DNA of 64,000 bases from the NCBI RefSeq assembly GCF_001889525.1, contig NZ_CP018192.1:434001-498000 (forward strand), in the 5' to 3' direction. Shown piece by piece: positions 22,910 through 32,304 of this stretch; position 1 is the stretch's first letter; every line of letters begins with the position of its first letter. The notes below the pieces were generated by a model. The model had not been told where the DNA came from. It worked only from the letters and a program-made list of their open reading frames with translations, and ran no database searches. The DNA comes from Granulibacter bethesdensis. Its GTDB lineage: Bacteria > Pseudomonadota > Alphaproteobacteria > Acetobacterales > Acetobacteraceae. The position numbers and the translations under genes are program-made.

Positions 22910-23638
22910 ATGAGTGATGATCAATTGTCCATTGTCGAGCGGGCTTCTGTCCTCCAACCGCTCCAGCGGGCGATCACTCAGTTGGAGGATGCGCCGTTTC
23001 GGGCTGTGGTGATGCGGTCTCTCGGCTGGGCCCTGCTGCTGCTGTGCCTGTTAGTGTGGCTCAGTTTCAAGGGGGCAGGCTGGTTGCCCGTGCATTGGTG
23101 GCATGGCGACCATTGGGGCGGATGGGACTGGCTTGCTGGAATCGTGGGAGCGATGGCGATTGCGGCACTCGGCCTGTGGCTGTTCGTGCCGATCAGTGCG
23201 GCGATCGGCGGGTTGTTTGCTGATACGGTGGCGATCTGTGTGGAGCGTCGCTGGTATCCGGAATGGCAGCCCGCCACACCGGCCTCACTTCAGATGCAGA
23301 TATGGGACGGTCTGGCGCTGGGTCTGCGTGTGCTGGTGGTCAGCCTGATCACGCTGCCTGTGGTTCTGTTGCTGCCGGGTGCTGGATTTGTGTTGGGATG
23401 GCTGGTTTCCGCCTGGGCACTGGGGCAGGGGCTGTTCGTCAGTGTCGCCATGCGCCGGATGAGCCGGGCTGATGCCAGACGTCTTTATCGCGCATGGCGC
23501 GGCACGGTACTCGTGCAGGGGGCAATTCTTGCCGCGATTGGGATGATCCCGGCTATCAATCTGCTTCTGCCCGCCCTTGGGCCGGCTGTCATGGTGCATG
23601 TTCTGACCCGGATTACGATGCATCGCCGGGCCTTTTAA
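22910..23638 (+). CDS. EI24/CysZ-like membrane protein
   Basis: A 242-residue protein with about four to six hydrophobic helices (residues 35-60, 75-105, 140-185, 210-235). The pattern of an N-terminal amphipathic stretch QPLQRAITQLEDAPFRAVVMRSLGWALLLL, the loop GLFADTVAICVERRWYP and the C-terminal IPAINLLLPALGPAVMVHVL matches the EI24 domain family that includes the sulfate permease CysZ. Transport of sulfate is not shown. ATG 22910 is used; a TTG 27 bases upstream is a poorer start. It is divergent from the adenosine kinase gene and upstream of bactofilin. Confidence 0.7.
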   Translation: MSDDQLSIVERASVLQPLQRAITQLEDAPFRAVVMRSLGWALLLLCLLVWLSFKGAGWLPVHWWHGDHWGGWDWLAGIVGAMAIAALGLWLFVPISAAIGGLFADTVAICVERRWYPEWQPATPASLQMQIWDGLALGLRVLVVSLITLPVVLLLPGAGFVLGWLVSAWALGQGLFVSVAMRRMSRADARRLYRAWRGTVLVQGAILAAIGMIPAINLLLPALGPAVMVHVLTRITMHRRAF

Positions 23639-23770
23639 CAGCGGGACAGCAGGCACGCCCGGATTGATCTGTATGCGGAATGTCCTGCAACATATTGAGG
23701 AAGCGGGTTGTTCTGCTTCTCGGAGCATGTTAGCGAATCGAATCGTGACGTCCAGAATGATGGAGTGCAC

Positions 23771-24499
23771 GTGTTTAAGCGACGCAAACCCGACGACCAG
23801 CCTCCCGAGGCTGGGGATATCAAATCAGCGGCGGGAGCTTCCCCCGGCGCGGGAACGTCACCCTCTGACGGCCCGGTTCGTCTGGGCGTGCCGCCTGCTC
23901 CATCCGGCACTGCCCCCGGCCAACAGGTCGAGAGCGGTTTCGGCGTTCCCCCTTTCCGACCAAGCCATCAGAAGGAGGCCGAAGCCGTGAGTCGTGCGCC
24001 TTTCGCCAATACCCCGTCCTCTACCGCTGTGCCGCCCCGCCCTGGCGCACCCGCTGCCACAGGCTCATCCCGCCCGCCCGGCAAAGATACGCCCGAGCGC
24101 CGCACGCTGGTGGTGGGCCGTGGCATTTCCGTTCAGGGCACGGTTCAGGATGCCGAACGTCTGGTGGTTGAAGGCACGGTCGAAGCGACCATGATCCGGG
24201 CGACCGAGCTGTCGGTTTCACTTGGCGGCGTTTTCAAGGGTGAGGTCGAGGTTGAAGATGCGGAAGTCGCCGGCACCATTGATGGCACTCTCACCGCGAC
24301 CGCCAGCCTCATTGTGCGGGCCTCTGGCAAGGTGCTGGGTACGGCGCGCTGCCGCCGCCTGCAAGTCGAAGATGGTGGCCAGATCACGGGCAGCATCCAG
24401 ATGCTGACCGATGGCGCCCGTCCGGTCGATGCCCCGCGTCCAGATGCGTCTGCTCCCAGACCAGCGGTAGATCCGATACCGGGCCAGTTAGGTGAATAA
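23771..24499 (+). CDS. Bactofilin (polymer-forming cytoskeletal protein)
   Basis: A 242-residue protein whose central part, about residues 95-205, is the right-handed beta-helix DUF583/bactofilin domain: TLVVGRGISVQGTVQDAERLVVEGTVEATMIRATELSVSLGGVFKGEVEVEDAEVAGTIDGTL with a near-periodic hydrophobic pattern. The flanks are Pro/Ala-rich and disordered. GTG 23771 is preferred as the start because it gives MFKRRKPDD, the usual basic bactofilin N-terminus, with GGAG 5 bases upstream; a TTG at 23708 would add 21 unusual residues. Bactofilins polymerise at the membrane and organise cell-wall enzymes. Confidence 0.88.
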   Translation: MFKRRKPDDQPPEAGDIKSAAGASPGAGTSPSDGPVRLGVPPAPSGTAPGQQVESGFGVPPFRPSHQKEAEAVSRAPFANTPSSTAVPPRPGAPAATGSSRPPGKDTPERRTLVVGRGISVQGTVQDAERLVVEGTVEATMIRATELSVSLGGVFKGEVEVEDAEVAGTIDGTLTATASLIVRASGKVLGTARCRRLQVEDGGQITGSIQMLTDGARPVDAPRPDASAPRPAVDPIPGQLGE

Positions 24500-24503
24500 G
24501 CCT

Positions 24504-26768
24504 TCAGGAAACTGAATGTTCTGCATGAGCCTGTCCGGTCTGATGAAAAGCCGCTCCGCCCAACGGGGCGGTTTTTTCGTTCCTGCGGTCGATTCCAGCC
24601 ATGAGTTCAAGCTGTCCGGCGATACGGTGCAGGGCTTCCTGTAAAGCCTCGGCGCTATCCTCGACCGCTGGCCGGGGCGGCAGAGATGATACTGGAACTG
24701 CAGGAGCGCAGGGGGCATCAAGACGAGCTTCGATAATGTTGAATGCGATGGCAATCCAGTCTTTCCAGATGATTAACTGATCTCGATCAATCCTGTCCCT
24801 GCTGGCCAGATGCAGCACGCTCAGTCGCCCGGCGATGCGACGCAGGGCAGCGTCGGCCAATATCACCGGTTCAATGTGTGCTGCAATGCTGGAGCGTCGC
24901 GGTTCCAGCATGGTGCGGGACAGGCTGGCCTCCAGATTATTGCTGGTGAGACCGGCCTGACGTCTGGCCTGATGCGCCATATCTTGTGGAGCTTCGCCGA
25001 TCAGGGCGGACAGGGTCAGGTTGGCATAATGCGCATGGGCCTTGATGCTCTGGCGCAAAGCGGTATGCAACCGTCCCGGTTCCCAGCTCGGCCACAGCAG
25101 CAGATTGCCAACCAGAGCTGTTAAACCGCCGAGCACCGTGAACAGCGCCCGCATCGCGGCAATATGCAGGTCATTTTCCGATCCCTGCTCATATTGGGTC
25201 AAGAGTACGATCATGGGCGTCAGAAAGACAATGAACAGGGCATAGCTTGCCGGCCGAAGCGACAGGGCAAGAACGGCCAGCGGAAACAGCGCTATGGCGG
25301 TTGCCAGCGGACCATGGATCAGGAACGTCAGCACGCCTGCCAATGCTCCGCCTGCCAGTGTACCGGCGACTCGCTCAAATGTGCGCTGCATGGTCATCGC
25401 GTAGTGTGGTTGCAGGGTCACGATCAGGGTGATGATCAGCCACTGATGATACGGCATCGGATGAAAGGAGCATGCGGCAAGCGCAAGCATCACGAGCAGG
25501 CTGGTGCGTGTGGCATGGCGCAGCATTGCGGAGGACCATGCCAGATTGGAGGCCAGAGGAGTCATAATGACATCCCGCCCCGTCGCAGGGCGCGTCTCAT
25601 CGCCGGGCAGACGGGTTGCGGGCGTCTGAACGGCGATAATGACCCTCAACCGCTCCTGTATGACGGCTTCCAAAGCCGCCAGCGTGGCTTTGGTTTCTGC
25701 TCGGCCACGTGTCAATGCCGGAATGATGCGGGACAGGCGCTGTTCGGGTAAAGCGGTCTGGCTGTGTATACGGCGCGCCAGCATCGCCAGCACAGGGCGA
25801 AGGCGGCGCAGGAACACGGCGGCATGCGCGTAGCGTGTTGAGGAGGCAGCGGTGACAGGGCTGCTGCCTTCTGCGGCCTCCAGAATGTCGCTCATGGCGA
25901 TCAGGGCGCCGAAGATCTGGTCGGCTGCCTCCAACCTCGCCAGCAGCATGGTGCCTAGTTCACTCCCCACACCGCGCCGATGCCGCATATCGACCAGCAG
26001 CCCGCGTGCCCGTTCGATCATGTCCCTGATCCGGGCGCGATGCATGCGTGCCATGTTGGACCATAGAAGGACATGGTCGTAATCGGCCAATCGGGCATCC
26101 AGTGGGGCAGCCAGTTGAGAGGAGGAGATGGACAACACCTCCACCATCTCCCCCACCATGTCAGCGAGAGAGGAAAATACGGCCGAGACCGCGCGTTTGG
26201 CCGGGATGAACGGACGGATGTTCCAGACCCCCAGTGCGATCATCTGCGTCCACAAGCTGCCGGCGAGAAAGGCGGCGGCTCCAGCCCAACCCAAAAGGCT
26301 GGTATCGTGATCCGGCACGGCGGCACGTCCCATGCAGAGAGCGACGACAACACCCAGCAGATTGCCGACACTTTGTGCTGAAAGACCGTAAATCCTTGCG
26401 AAGCTGGTCATGAAGACGATCATCCCCGCGACAGGAATGGAAATCTCCGGCCAGGGAGCCAGCGTGCCGAGCAGCAGTGTGATTGTCGCCCCGAGTACCC
26501 CGAAAATCGACAATGGCCTGATGCGTTGCTTGGTAGGGCCGCCTGGATCGCAGTAGGAACTCAGCAGCGCCCCCAGCGCGGCTTCCAGCAGCAGGGGCTG
26601 ATCAAACCATGCATTCGCAGCCACCCATGGGGCGGTGGCAAAAGCGGCGCGCAGGCCTTCGGCCACGCTGATCGCCCAAGGATCCATAGACAGCGAAAGC
26701 CGCCCAAGATCCTTGGGCGGCTTTGCCGATAACAGGGAGGTCGGCAAAAGGCTGTAACGGCGCGTCAT
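24504..26768 (-). CDS. FUSC family inner-membrane protein (aromatic acid exporter-like)
   Basis: A 754-residue protein with two membrane bundles (about residues 35-185 and 400-520) separated by a helical cytosolic domain and followed by a C-terminal cytosolic domain. The second bundle (FHPMPYHQWLIITLIVTLQPHYAMTMQRTFERVAGTLAGGALAG) is the FUSC signature found in AaeB and YccS-like exporters. It may export aromatic acids; no membrane-fusion partner is adjacent. Start 26768 has GGGA 7 bases upstream. A later ATG at 26687 would exclude the large palindrome at 26696-26724. The end overlaps the bactofilin terminator. Confidence 0.85.
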   Translation of the reverse strand: MTRRYSLLPTSLLSAKPPKDLGRLSLSMDPWAISVAEGLRAAFATAPWVAANAWFDQPLLLEAALGALLSSYCDPGGPTKQRIRPLSIFGVLGATITLLLGTLAPWPEISIPVAGMIVFMTSFARIYGLSAQSVGNLLGVVVALCMGRAAVPDHDTSLLGWAGAAAFLAGSLWTQMIALGVWNIRPFIPAKRAVSAVFSSLADMVGEMVEVLSISSSQLAAPLDARLADYDHVLLWSNMARMHRARIRDMIERARGLLVDMRHRRGVGSELGTMLLARLEAADQIFGALIAMSDILEAAEGSSPVTAASSTRYAHAAVFLRRLRPVLAMLARRIHSQTALPEQRLSRIIPALTRGRAETKATLAALEAVIQERLRVIIAVQTPATRLPGDETRPATGRDVIMTPLASNLAWSSAMLRHATRTSLLVMLALAACSFHPMPYHQWLIITLIVTLQPHYAMTMQRTFERVAGTLAGGALAGVLTFLIHGPLATAIALFPLAVLALSLRPASYALFIVFLTPMIVLLTQYEQGSENDLHIAAMRALFTVLGGLTALVGNLLLWPSWEPGRLHTALRQSIKAHAHYANLTLSALIGEAPQDMAHQARRQAGLTSNNLEASLSRTMLEPRRSSIAAHIEPVILADAALRRIAGRLSVLHLASRDRIDRDQLIIWKDWIAIAFNIIEARLDAPCAPAVPVSSLPPRPAVEDSAEALQEALHRIAGQLELMAGIDRRNEKTAPLGGAAFHQTGQAHAEHSVS
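24556..24577 (+). terminator. Rho-independent terminator of the bactofilin gene, inside the convergent coding sequence
   Basis: CCGCCC (24556-24561) pairs with GGGCGG (24566-24571) around an AACG loop and is followed by six T residues. It ends 78 bases past the bactofilin stop and lies wholly within the last codons of the opposite-strand FUSC gene. Confidence 0.75.
26696..26724. repeat. Perfect 13-base inverted repeat near the FUSC start
   Basis: AAAGCCGCCCAAG (26696-26708) and CTTGGGCGGCTTT (26712-26724) are exact complements with a 3-base ATC loop. The hairpin lies 129 bases downstream of the aconitase stop on the minus strand and inside the first 25 codons of the FUSC frame as annotated. 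It has only three Ts after it, so it is either an imperfect acnA terminator/attenuator or a structure affecting FUSC translation. Confidence 0.85.
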
Positions 26769-26782
26769 GGTCTTTTCCCATG

Positions 26783-26802
26783 CTCATTCCCCGGACAGGG
26801 AA
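26783..26802. repeat. Short inverted repeat between acnA and the FUSC gene
   Basis: CATTCCC and GGGAATG arms (7 bases each) flank a CGGACA loop just upstream of the FUSC ribosome-binding site. With the larger palindrome 60 bases away it makes this 85-base gap unusually structured. Confidence 0.6.
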
Positions 26803-26852
26803 TGATTTGGTCGTGCCGTATGGCCTGTTTACCCGCCTCTGGCGGAGTGTTC

Positions 26853-29546
26853 TTACGCCGCGCGGGCCATGCCGCGCAGCACGTAATGCAGAATGCCGCC
26901 ATGCTTGTAGTAATTGACTTCGTCAGCCGTATCGACACGGCATAGCAGCGGTACCTTGTCGACCGTACCGTTGGCACGATGGATGACCAGGGTCAGGTCC
27001 ATACGCGGTGACAGATCATCCAGCCCGACGATGTCCAGCGTCTCGCTGCCATCCAGCCCCAGCGTGTGGCGCGTCATGCCGTCCTTGAACAGCAGGGGCA
27101 GCACGCCCATGCCAACGAGGTTGGAGCGATGGATACGCTCGAAGCTTTCCGCGATCACCGCCTTCACGCCCAACAGCAGGGTGCCCTTTGCTGCCCAGTC
27201 GCGGGAGGAACCGGTGCCGTATTCCTTGCCGCCGAAGACGATCAACGGCACGCCATCGGCCTTGTATTTCATGGCGGCGTCATAGATCGGCATGACCTCG
27301 CCGGAGGGCTGATGGGTGGTGACGCCACCTTCCGTGCCTGGTGCCAGTTCGTTCTTGATGCGGATATTGGCGAAGGTGCCGCGCATCATTGCTTCATGGT
27401 TACCACGACGGGCACCATAGCTGTTGAAGTCCTTTTCCAGCACCTGCCGCTCCAGCAGATATTGCCCTGCCGGAGAGGATTTCTTGATGCTGCCGGCCGG
27501 GCTGATATGGTCGGTGGTGATGGAGTCACCCAGCAGAGCCAGTTCACGCGCGCCGAAAATATCGGCGACACCCGGCGGCTCCATGGTGATGTTGGTGAAG
27601 TAGGGCGGGTTGCGGACATAGGTGGAGCTGTCCGACCATTTGTAGGTGTCGGAACTGCCATCGATCTCGATCGCCTGCCACTGCTCCGGCCCCTTGAACA
27701 CTTCAGCGTAACGGGATTGGAACTGTTCGCGGGTCAGATTGGCATGGACCGTATCGGCCACTTCCTGTGTGGTTGGCCAGATATCCTTCAGATAGACGGG
27801 CTTGCCATCCTTGCCGGTGCCGAGCGGAGCGGTGGTGATATCTTCCCGGATATTGCCGAGGAAGGAATACGCCACCACCAGCGGCGGGCTGGCGAGGTAG
27901 TTGGCGCGCACGTTCGGATGGACGCGGCCTTCGAAGTTACGGTTGCCGGACAGTACGGAGACGGCCACCAGCTTTCCATCCTCGATCGCATCGACGATGG
28001 TGTCGTCCAGCGGGCCGGAATTGCCGATACAGGTGGTGCAGCCATAACCGACGGTGTTGAAGCCGACGGCATCCAGATCGGCGGAGAGGCCGGAACGATC
28101 CAGATATTCCGTCACCACCTGTGATCCGGGGGCGAGGGAGGTCTTGACCCACGGCTTCGGCGTCAGGCCGAGTGCACGGGCCTTCCGCGCCACCAGACCG
28201 GCGGCCACCATCACATAGGGGTTGGAGGTGTTGGTGCAGGAGGTGATGGCGGCGATCACCACGTCACCATGACCGATCTCGTAGTTCTTGCCCTTCACGG
28301 CACTCTTGCGGGCAACATCACCGGCGGTGACGCCCAGGCTCCTGGTCAGTTCAGCATTGAACGCGCTGGCGGCTTCTTTCAGCAGCACGCGGTCCTGCGG
28401 GCGCTTCGGGCCGGCCAGGCTCGGCTGCACGGTGGACAGGTCGAGTTCCAGCGTGTCGGTAAAGATCGGCTCCTGCATGGTCTCGTCGCGCCACATGCCC
28501 TGCGCACGCAGATAGGCCTCGACCAGGGCGATACGGTCTTCGTCACGGCCGGACAGGCGCAGATATTCGACGGTCGCCTTGTCCACCGGGAAGAAGCCGC
28601 AGGTTGCACCGTATTCCGGAGCCATGTTGGCGATGGTGGAGCGGTCGGCGACGGGCAGATGATCCAGCGCCGGGCCGAAGAATTCGACGAACTTGCCGAC
28701 CACGCCCTTTTTACGCAGCATCTGGGTGACGGTCAGCACCAGATCGGTGGCGGTGGCGCCTTCCGGCAGGCGGCCGGTCAGACGGAAGCCGATTACGTCC
28801 GGGATCAGCATGGCGATGGGCTGGCCGAGCATGGCGGCTTCAGCCTCGATCCCGCCGACGCCCCAGCCCAGTACGCCCAGACCATTCACCATGGTGGTAT
28901 GGCTGTCCGTGCCGTACAGGGTGTCGGGATAGGCATAGGTCGCGCCATCCACATCGGCGGTCCACACGGTCTGCGCCAGATATTCCAGATTGACCTGATG
29001 GCAGATGCCGGTGCCGGGTGGCACCACGCGGAAATTCTCGAACGCTTCCTGACCCCAGCGCAGGAACTTGTAGCGCTCGCCATTGCGGTCGAATTCGATA
29101 TCGACATTGGTCTTGAGCGCACTCGGCGTGCCGTAGGTATCGACCATCACGGAGTGATCGATCACCAGATCGACCGGTACCAGCGGGTTCACTTTCTGCG
29201 GATCGCCACCCAGACGGGTGATGCCGTCGCGCATGGCGGCCAGATCCACCACGGCGGGGACGCCCGTGAAATCCTGCATCAAAATGCGTGCGGGCTTGAA
29301 CGGAACTTCCTCGGTCGAGGAGGCTTTTTCAACCCAGCGCACGACGGCCTTTGCATCCTCGACGGTGTAGGAAGTGCCGTCCTCGAAACGCAGGACATTT
29401 TCCAGCAGGATTTTCAGCGTCACCGGAAGACGGCTGATATCACCGATTGTCTTGGCTGCTTCGGGAAGGGAGAAATAATTGTAGGTCTTGCCGCCGACAG
29501 ATAATGTCCGGCGTGTTTGCAGGGTGTCCCGACCGACTGACTTCAT
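26853..29546 (-). CDS. acnA: Aconitate hydratase A (aconitase)
   Basis: An 897-residue AcnA/IRP-type aconitase. Ligands of the [4Fe-4S] cluster are in SCTNTSNP (near residue 435) and [10 protein letters not shown] (near residue 500). Other signatures are [38 protein letters not shown], the swivel domain [19 protein letters not shown] and [16 protein letters not shown]. It converts citrate to isocitrate in the TCA cycle and may bind RNA when the cluster is lost. It is divergent from ccmA across 155 bases. Confidence 0.97.
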   Translation of the reverse strand: MKSVGRDTLQTRRTLSVGGKTYNYFSLPEAAKTIGDISRLPVTLKILLENVLRFEDGTSYTVEDAKAVVRWVEKASSTEEVPFKPARILMQDFTGVPAVVDLAAMRDGITRLGGDPQKVNPLVPVDLVIDHSVMVDTYGTPSALKTNVDIEFDRNGERYKFLRWGQEAFENFRVVPPGTGICHQVNLEYLAQTVWTADVDGATYAYPDTLYGTDSHTTMVNGLGVLGWGVGGIEAEAAMLGQPIAMLIPDVIGFRLTGRLPEGATATDLVLTVTQMLRKKGVVGKFVEFFGPALDHLPVADRSTIANMAPEYGATCGFFPVDKATVEYLRLSGRDEDRIALVEAYLRAQGMWRDETMQEPIFTDTLELDLSTVQPSLAGPKRPQDRVLLKEAASAFNAELTRSLGVTAGDVARKSAVKGKNYEIGHGDVVIAAITSCTNTSNPYVMVAAGLVARKARALGLTPKPWVKTSLAPGSQVVTEYLDRSGLSADLDAVGFNTVGYGCTTCIGNSGPLDDTIVDAIEDGKLVAVSVLSGNRNFEGRVHPNVRANYLASPPLVVAYSFLGNIREDITTAPLGTGKDGKPVYLKDIWPTTQEVADTVHANLTREQFQSRYAEVFKGPEQWQAIEIDGSSDTYKWSDSSTYVRNPPYFTNITMEPPGVADIFGARELALLGDSITTDHISPAGSIKKSSPAGQYLLERQVLEKDFNSYGARRGNHEAMMRGTFANIRIKNELAPGTEGGVTTHQPSGEVMPIYDAAMKYKADGVPLIVFGGKEYGTGSSRDWAAKGTLLLGVKAVIAESFERIHRSNLVGMGVLPLLFKDGMTRHTLGLDGSETLDIVGLDDLSPRMDLTLVIHRANGTVDKVPLLCRVDTADEVNYYKHGGILHYVLRGMARAA

Positions 29547-29701
29547 AGTGCTTGCCTCATCAATGGCACGCCTGCCCGCCCCCGCGGATGGCTGCGTTGC
29601 AACACGGCACCGCTTAGAGCATAGGCAGCATCAGGACAAGGATGCAGGGATGCCGTCAGCGTGAAAGCGATAAAATCTGCACGAGAGATGGGCCTGGCGG
29701 G

Positions 29702-30427
29702 ATGCTGACTGCAAGGGGTCTGGCTGTTTTCCGAGCGGAGCGTCTGGTGTTCCGCGATCTGGATTTTTCCCTCGCGCCGGCCACTTTGCGACCGGCAGGA
29801 GAGGGGGCACCGGATGCCCTGACCCTGATCGGACCGAACGGATCGGGCAAGTCGACGCTGCTGCGACTGCTGGCTGGTTTCGTCCGTCCCGCCGCAGGGA
29901 CCGTGTGGTGGCAGGAGGAGCCTCTGCCGGCGGATCCCGCTGATCGCGCCCGGATTGTCACCTATATCGGGCATCAGGATGCGGTCAAGCCGGGGCTCAC
30001 GGCGGCGGAAAATCTGCTGTTCGATGCGTCATGGCACCCGCGTGGCCGACGACGGGAAGCCATTTTGAACGCGCTGGAGGCAGTAGGCCTGTCGGCGCTG
30101 TCGGCCCTGCCGGGCCGGATGTTGTCGGCAGGGCAGAAGCGACGCTTGGCCCTGTCGCGGCTGATGCTGAGGGAAACTCCCGTCTGGCTGCTGGATGAAC
30201 CCACTCTGGGGCTGGACGATGCGTCGATTGCCCTGTTCGGTGATATGTTGCGTGTCCATCGCGCCCGGGGGGGCGTTGTGATGGCGGCCACTCATGTGCC
30301 GCTGCCTCTACCGGGTGCGGGTGTGCTGTCGCTACATCCTCATGCACGGGCTGCTGAAGCGGGGCAGGCCGCGATGGAGGAGGCCGGGGATGAGTGGGAT
30401 GGGGATGACTGGATGATCACATCATGA
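29702..30427 (+). CDS. ccmA: Heme exporter ATP-binding protein CcmA
   Basis: A 241-residue ABC ATPase: Walker [18 protein letters not shown] near residue 45, signature [14 protein letters not shown] near residue 145, Walker [13 protein letters not shown] near residue 165 and the switch His in ATHVPL. The start [17 protein letters not shown] is chosen over 20 earlier codons. It energises CcmB in cytochrome c maturation and is needed to release holo-CcmE. An Asp/Glu-rich tail ([12 protein letters not shown]) extends past the usual end. The stop overlaps ccmB (ATGA). The rest of the ccm system is not adjacent. Confidence 0.92.
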   Translation: MLTARGLAVFRAERLVFRDLDFSLAPATLRPAGEGAPDALTLIGPNGSGKSTLLRLLAGFVRPAAGTVWWQEEPLPADPADRARIVTYIGHQDAVKPGLTAAENLLFDASWHPRGRRREAILNALEAVGLSALSALPGRMLSAGQKRRLALSRLMLRETPVWLLDEPTLGLDDASIALFGDMLRVHRARGGVVMAATHVPLPLPGAGVLSLHPHARAAEAGQAAMEEAGDEWDGDDWMITS

Positions 30428-31083
30428 TCGCGGCATTGCTGGCCCGCGAGTTGCGTCTGTCCCTGCGTCACGGGGCCGATACGCTGGCCGTGCTGCTGTT
30501 TTTCTTCGTGACTGGTAGTCTGTTCCCGTTGGCGATCGGGCCGGGGCCGGAGATGCTGGCGCGGATGGCGCCCGGGGTGGTGTGGGTGTGCGCCTTGCTG
30601 GCGGCGTTGCTTCCGCTGGAACGGTTGCTCGGCGCGGATCAGGAGGATGGATCGATGGACCACCTGTTGCTGTCCAGCCTGCCTGCTTTCGGAGTGGCAC
30701 TGGGCAAGGCGATGGCCCACTGGCTGGTCACTGGCCTGCCGCTGCTGCTCTGTGCCGGTCCACTTGCCATGATGCTGCGCATGCGGCCGGAGATCGTCCC
30801 GGTTCTGCTTGCGGGATTGCTGCCGGGGACGATGGCGCTCTCCCTGCTCGGCACAATGGGGGCTTCGGTGGTGCTGGGGGCACGCAGGGGCGCGGTGCTG
30901 TTGCCGCTGCTGGTGCTGCCGCTGACAACGCCGATCCTGATTTTTGGTGCGGCGGCGGCCGATGCAGCGGCGGGAGGTCTCTCCCCACGTCCGCATCTTC
31001 TACTGCTCTGCGCTGTTGCTGTGGTGGCGGCGTCCCTGTGTCCGTTCGCTGCCGGCGCGGGCCTGCGTGCCGCGGCGGAATGA
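30424..31083 (+). CDS. ccmB: Heme exporter permease CcmB
   Basis: A 219-residue integral membrane protein with six hydrophobic helices and the family signatures [23 protein letters not shown] and [23 protein letters not shown]. Length matches E. coli CcmB (220). It forms the membrane part of the CcmAB(C) complex in cytochrome c maturation. It starts inside the ccmA stop codon. ccmC, which usually follows, is absent here. Confidence 0.93.
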   Translation: MIAALLARELRLSLRHGADTLAVLLFFFVTGSLFPLAIGPGPEMLARMAPGVVWVCALLAALLPLERLLGADQEDGSMDHLLLSSLPAFGVALGKAMAHWLVTGLPLLLCAGPLAMMLRMRPEIVPVLLAGLLPGTMALSLLGTMGASVVLGARRGAVLLPLLVLPLTTPILIFGAAAADAAAGGLSPRPHLLLLCAVAVVAASLCPFAAGAGLRAAAE

Positions 31084-31135
31084 GTATGCCATATTCTGCC
31101 ACCACCCGAGATTTTGAGCGTATTAAAGGTCATCC

Positions 31136-32272
31136 ATGATCCAACCCCTCTCTCCGTCTTCTCCGCCCGTCTGGTCCGAAGAGGATGTGATCCGGCAGGA
31201 TTGTGAGGATGGCGGCAACCAACGGCCCGGCCAGAAGATCGCTTTCAGCGTGCTTGCCCTGATCATAACTGCAGGCGCACTTTGGACGCTGGGCAGTTTT
31301 ATGCCTGCGCTGGCGTGGGCCGCGGTGTTCGCCATTGCGACCTGGCCGCTTTATCGACGCGCGCGCAATGCTTGGCCGGGCGGCGGACGCGTGTTGCTGC
31401 CGTTGTTGTTTACCGTGGCGGTCACGCTGCTGTTTCTGGGGCCCTTGACCCTGGCGGGGATTGAGGTCGCCAATGATGCGCGCGGTGTGATCGACGGGGT
31501 CGAGCATGTGCTGCATAATGGTCTTCCAGTGCCATCAGCCCTGTCCTCCCTGCCATTCGGCAGCCCGGTGGTGGAGTGGTGGCAGGATAATCTCGGCAGT
31601 GGTGAAGGAGCGGCCCGCCTCGCCAGACATATCGACCGTTCCCAGCTGGTGGCGATCAGCCGTCATCTGAGCGCCGTGCTGGCACATCGTGTGGTCCTGT
31701 TCAGCTTTATGCTGGTGACGCTGTTTTTCCTGTACCGTGATGGGGATACGCTGACGGCTCAGCTTTCCCGCGCCAGTGCCCGTGCCTTCGGCCCTCATGG
31801 AGCACGTGTCGGACGGCAGGTGATCGCCTCGATCCATGGTACGGTAGATGGGCTGGTTCTGGTCGGGCTGGGCGAGGGAATTTTGATCGGTATCGGGTAT
31901 GCCATTGCGGGTGTGCCACATCCCACTTTGTTCGGTGCGGTTACGGCGATTGCCGCGATGATCCCGTTCGGCGCACCGGCGGCGTTTCTGCTGGCTGCCC
32001 TGCTGCTGGCCGCGAATGGTGCACTGCTATCTGCTGCGATCATTGCCGGATATGGTTGTCTGATCGTGTTCATTGCGGATCATTTCGTGCGCCCGGTCCT
32101 CATCGGTGGGGCAACGCGACTGCCGTTTATTCTGGTCCTGCTCGGTATTCTGGGCGGTGTAGAGTGTTGGGGATTGTTCGGCCTTTTTCTCGGCCCGGCA
32201 CTGATGGCCGCTGTGACCCACCTGTGGCGCGAATTCAGCGCTGTGGGACCGGATATGATTGATCCGATCTAA
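31136..32272 (+). CDS. AI-2E family transporter (YdiK/PerM-like)
   Basis: A 378-residue protein with about eight hydrophobic helices in the pattern of the AI-2 exporter (UPF0118) family: an N-terminal pair near residues 35-80, a large extracytosolic loop, then GTVDGLVLVGLGEGILIGIGYAIAGVPHPTLFGAVTAIAAMIPFGAPAA and VRPVLIGGATRLPFILVLLGILGGVECWGLFGLFLGPALMA. Substrates vary and many members are Na+/H+ antiporters or uncharacterised, so quorum-signal export should not be assumed. It starts 52 bases after ccmB and may be co-transcribed. Confidence 0.87.
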   Translation: MIQPLSPSSPPVWSEEDVIRQDCEDGGNQRPGQKIAFSVLALIITAGALWTLGSFMPALAWAAVFAIATWPLYRRARNAWPGGGRVLLPLLFTVAVTLLFLGPLTLAGIEVANDARGVIDGVEHVLHNGLPVPSALSSLPFGSPVVEWWQDNLGSGEGAARLARHIDRSQLVAISRHLSAVLAHRVVLFSFMLVTLFFLYRDGDTLTAQLSRASARAFGPHGARVGRQVIASIHGTVDGLVLVGLGEGILIGIGYAIAGVPHPTLFGAVTAIAAMIPFGAPAAFLLAALLLAANGALLSAAIIAGYGCLIVFIADHFVRPVLIGGATRLPFILVLLGILGGVECWGLFGLFLGPALMAAVTHLWREFSAVGPDMIDPI

Positions 32273-32304
32273 GCAATCTGCTGAATCTGATATTGATCAG
32301 GGCG

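Noticed and set aside
27066-29504. Two long plus-strand open frames (352 and 411 codons) opposite acnA
   Set aside because: They are antisense to a clearly coding aconitase and have His/Gln/Gly-biased composition typical of reversed high-GC codons, with no family match.
31136-32272. A quorum-sensing AI-2 system
   Set aside because: The AI-2E family name does not imply AI-2 transport, and no luxS or lsr gene is in the window.
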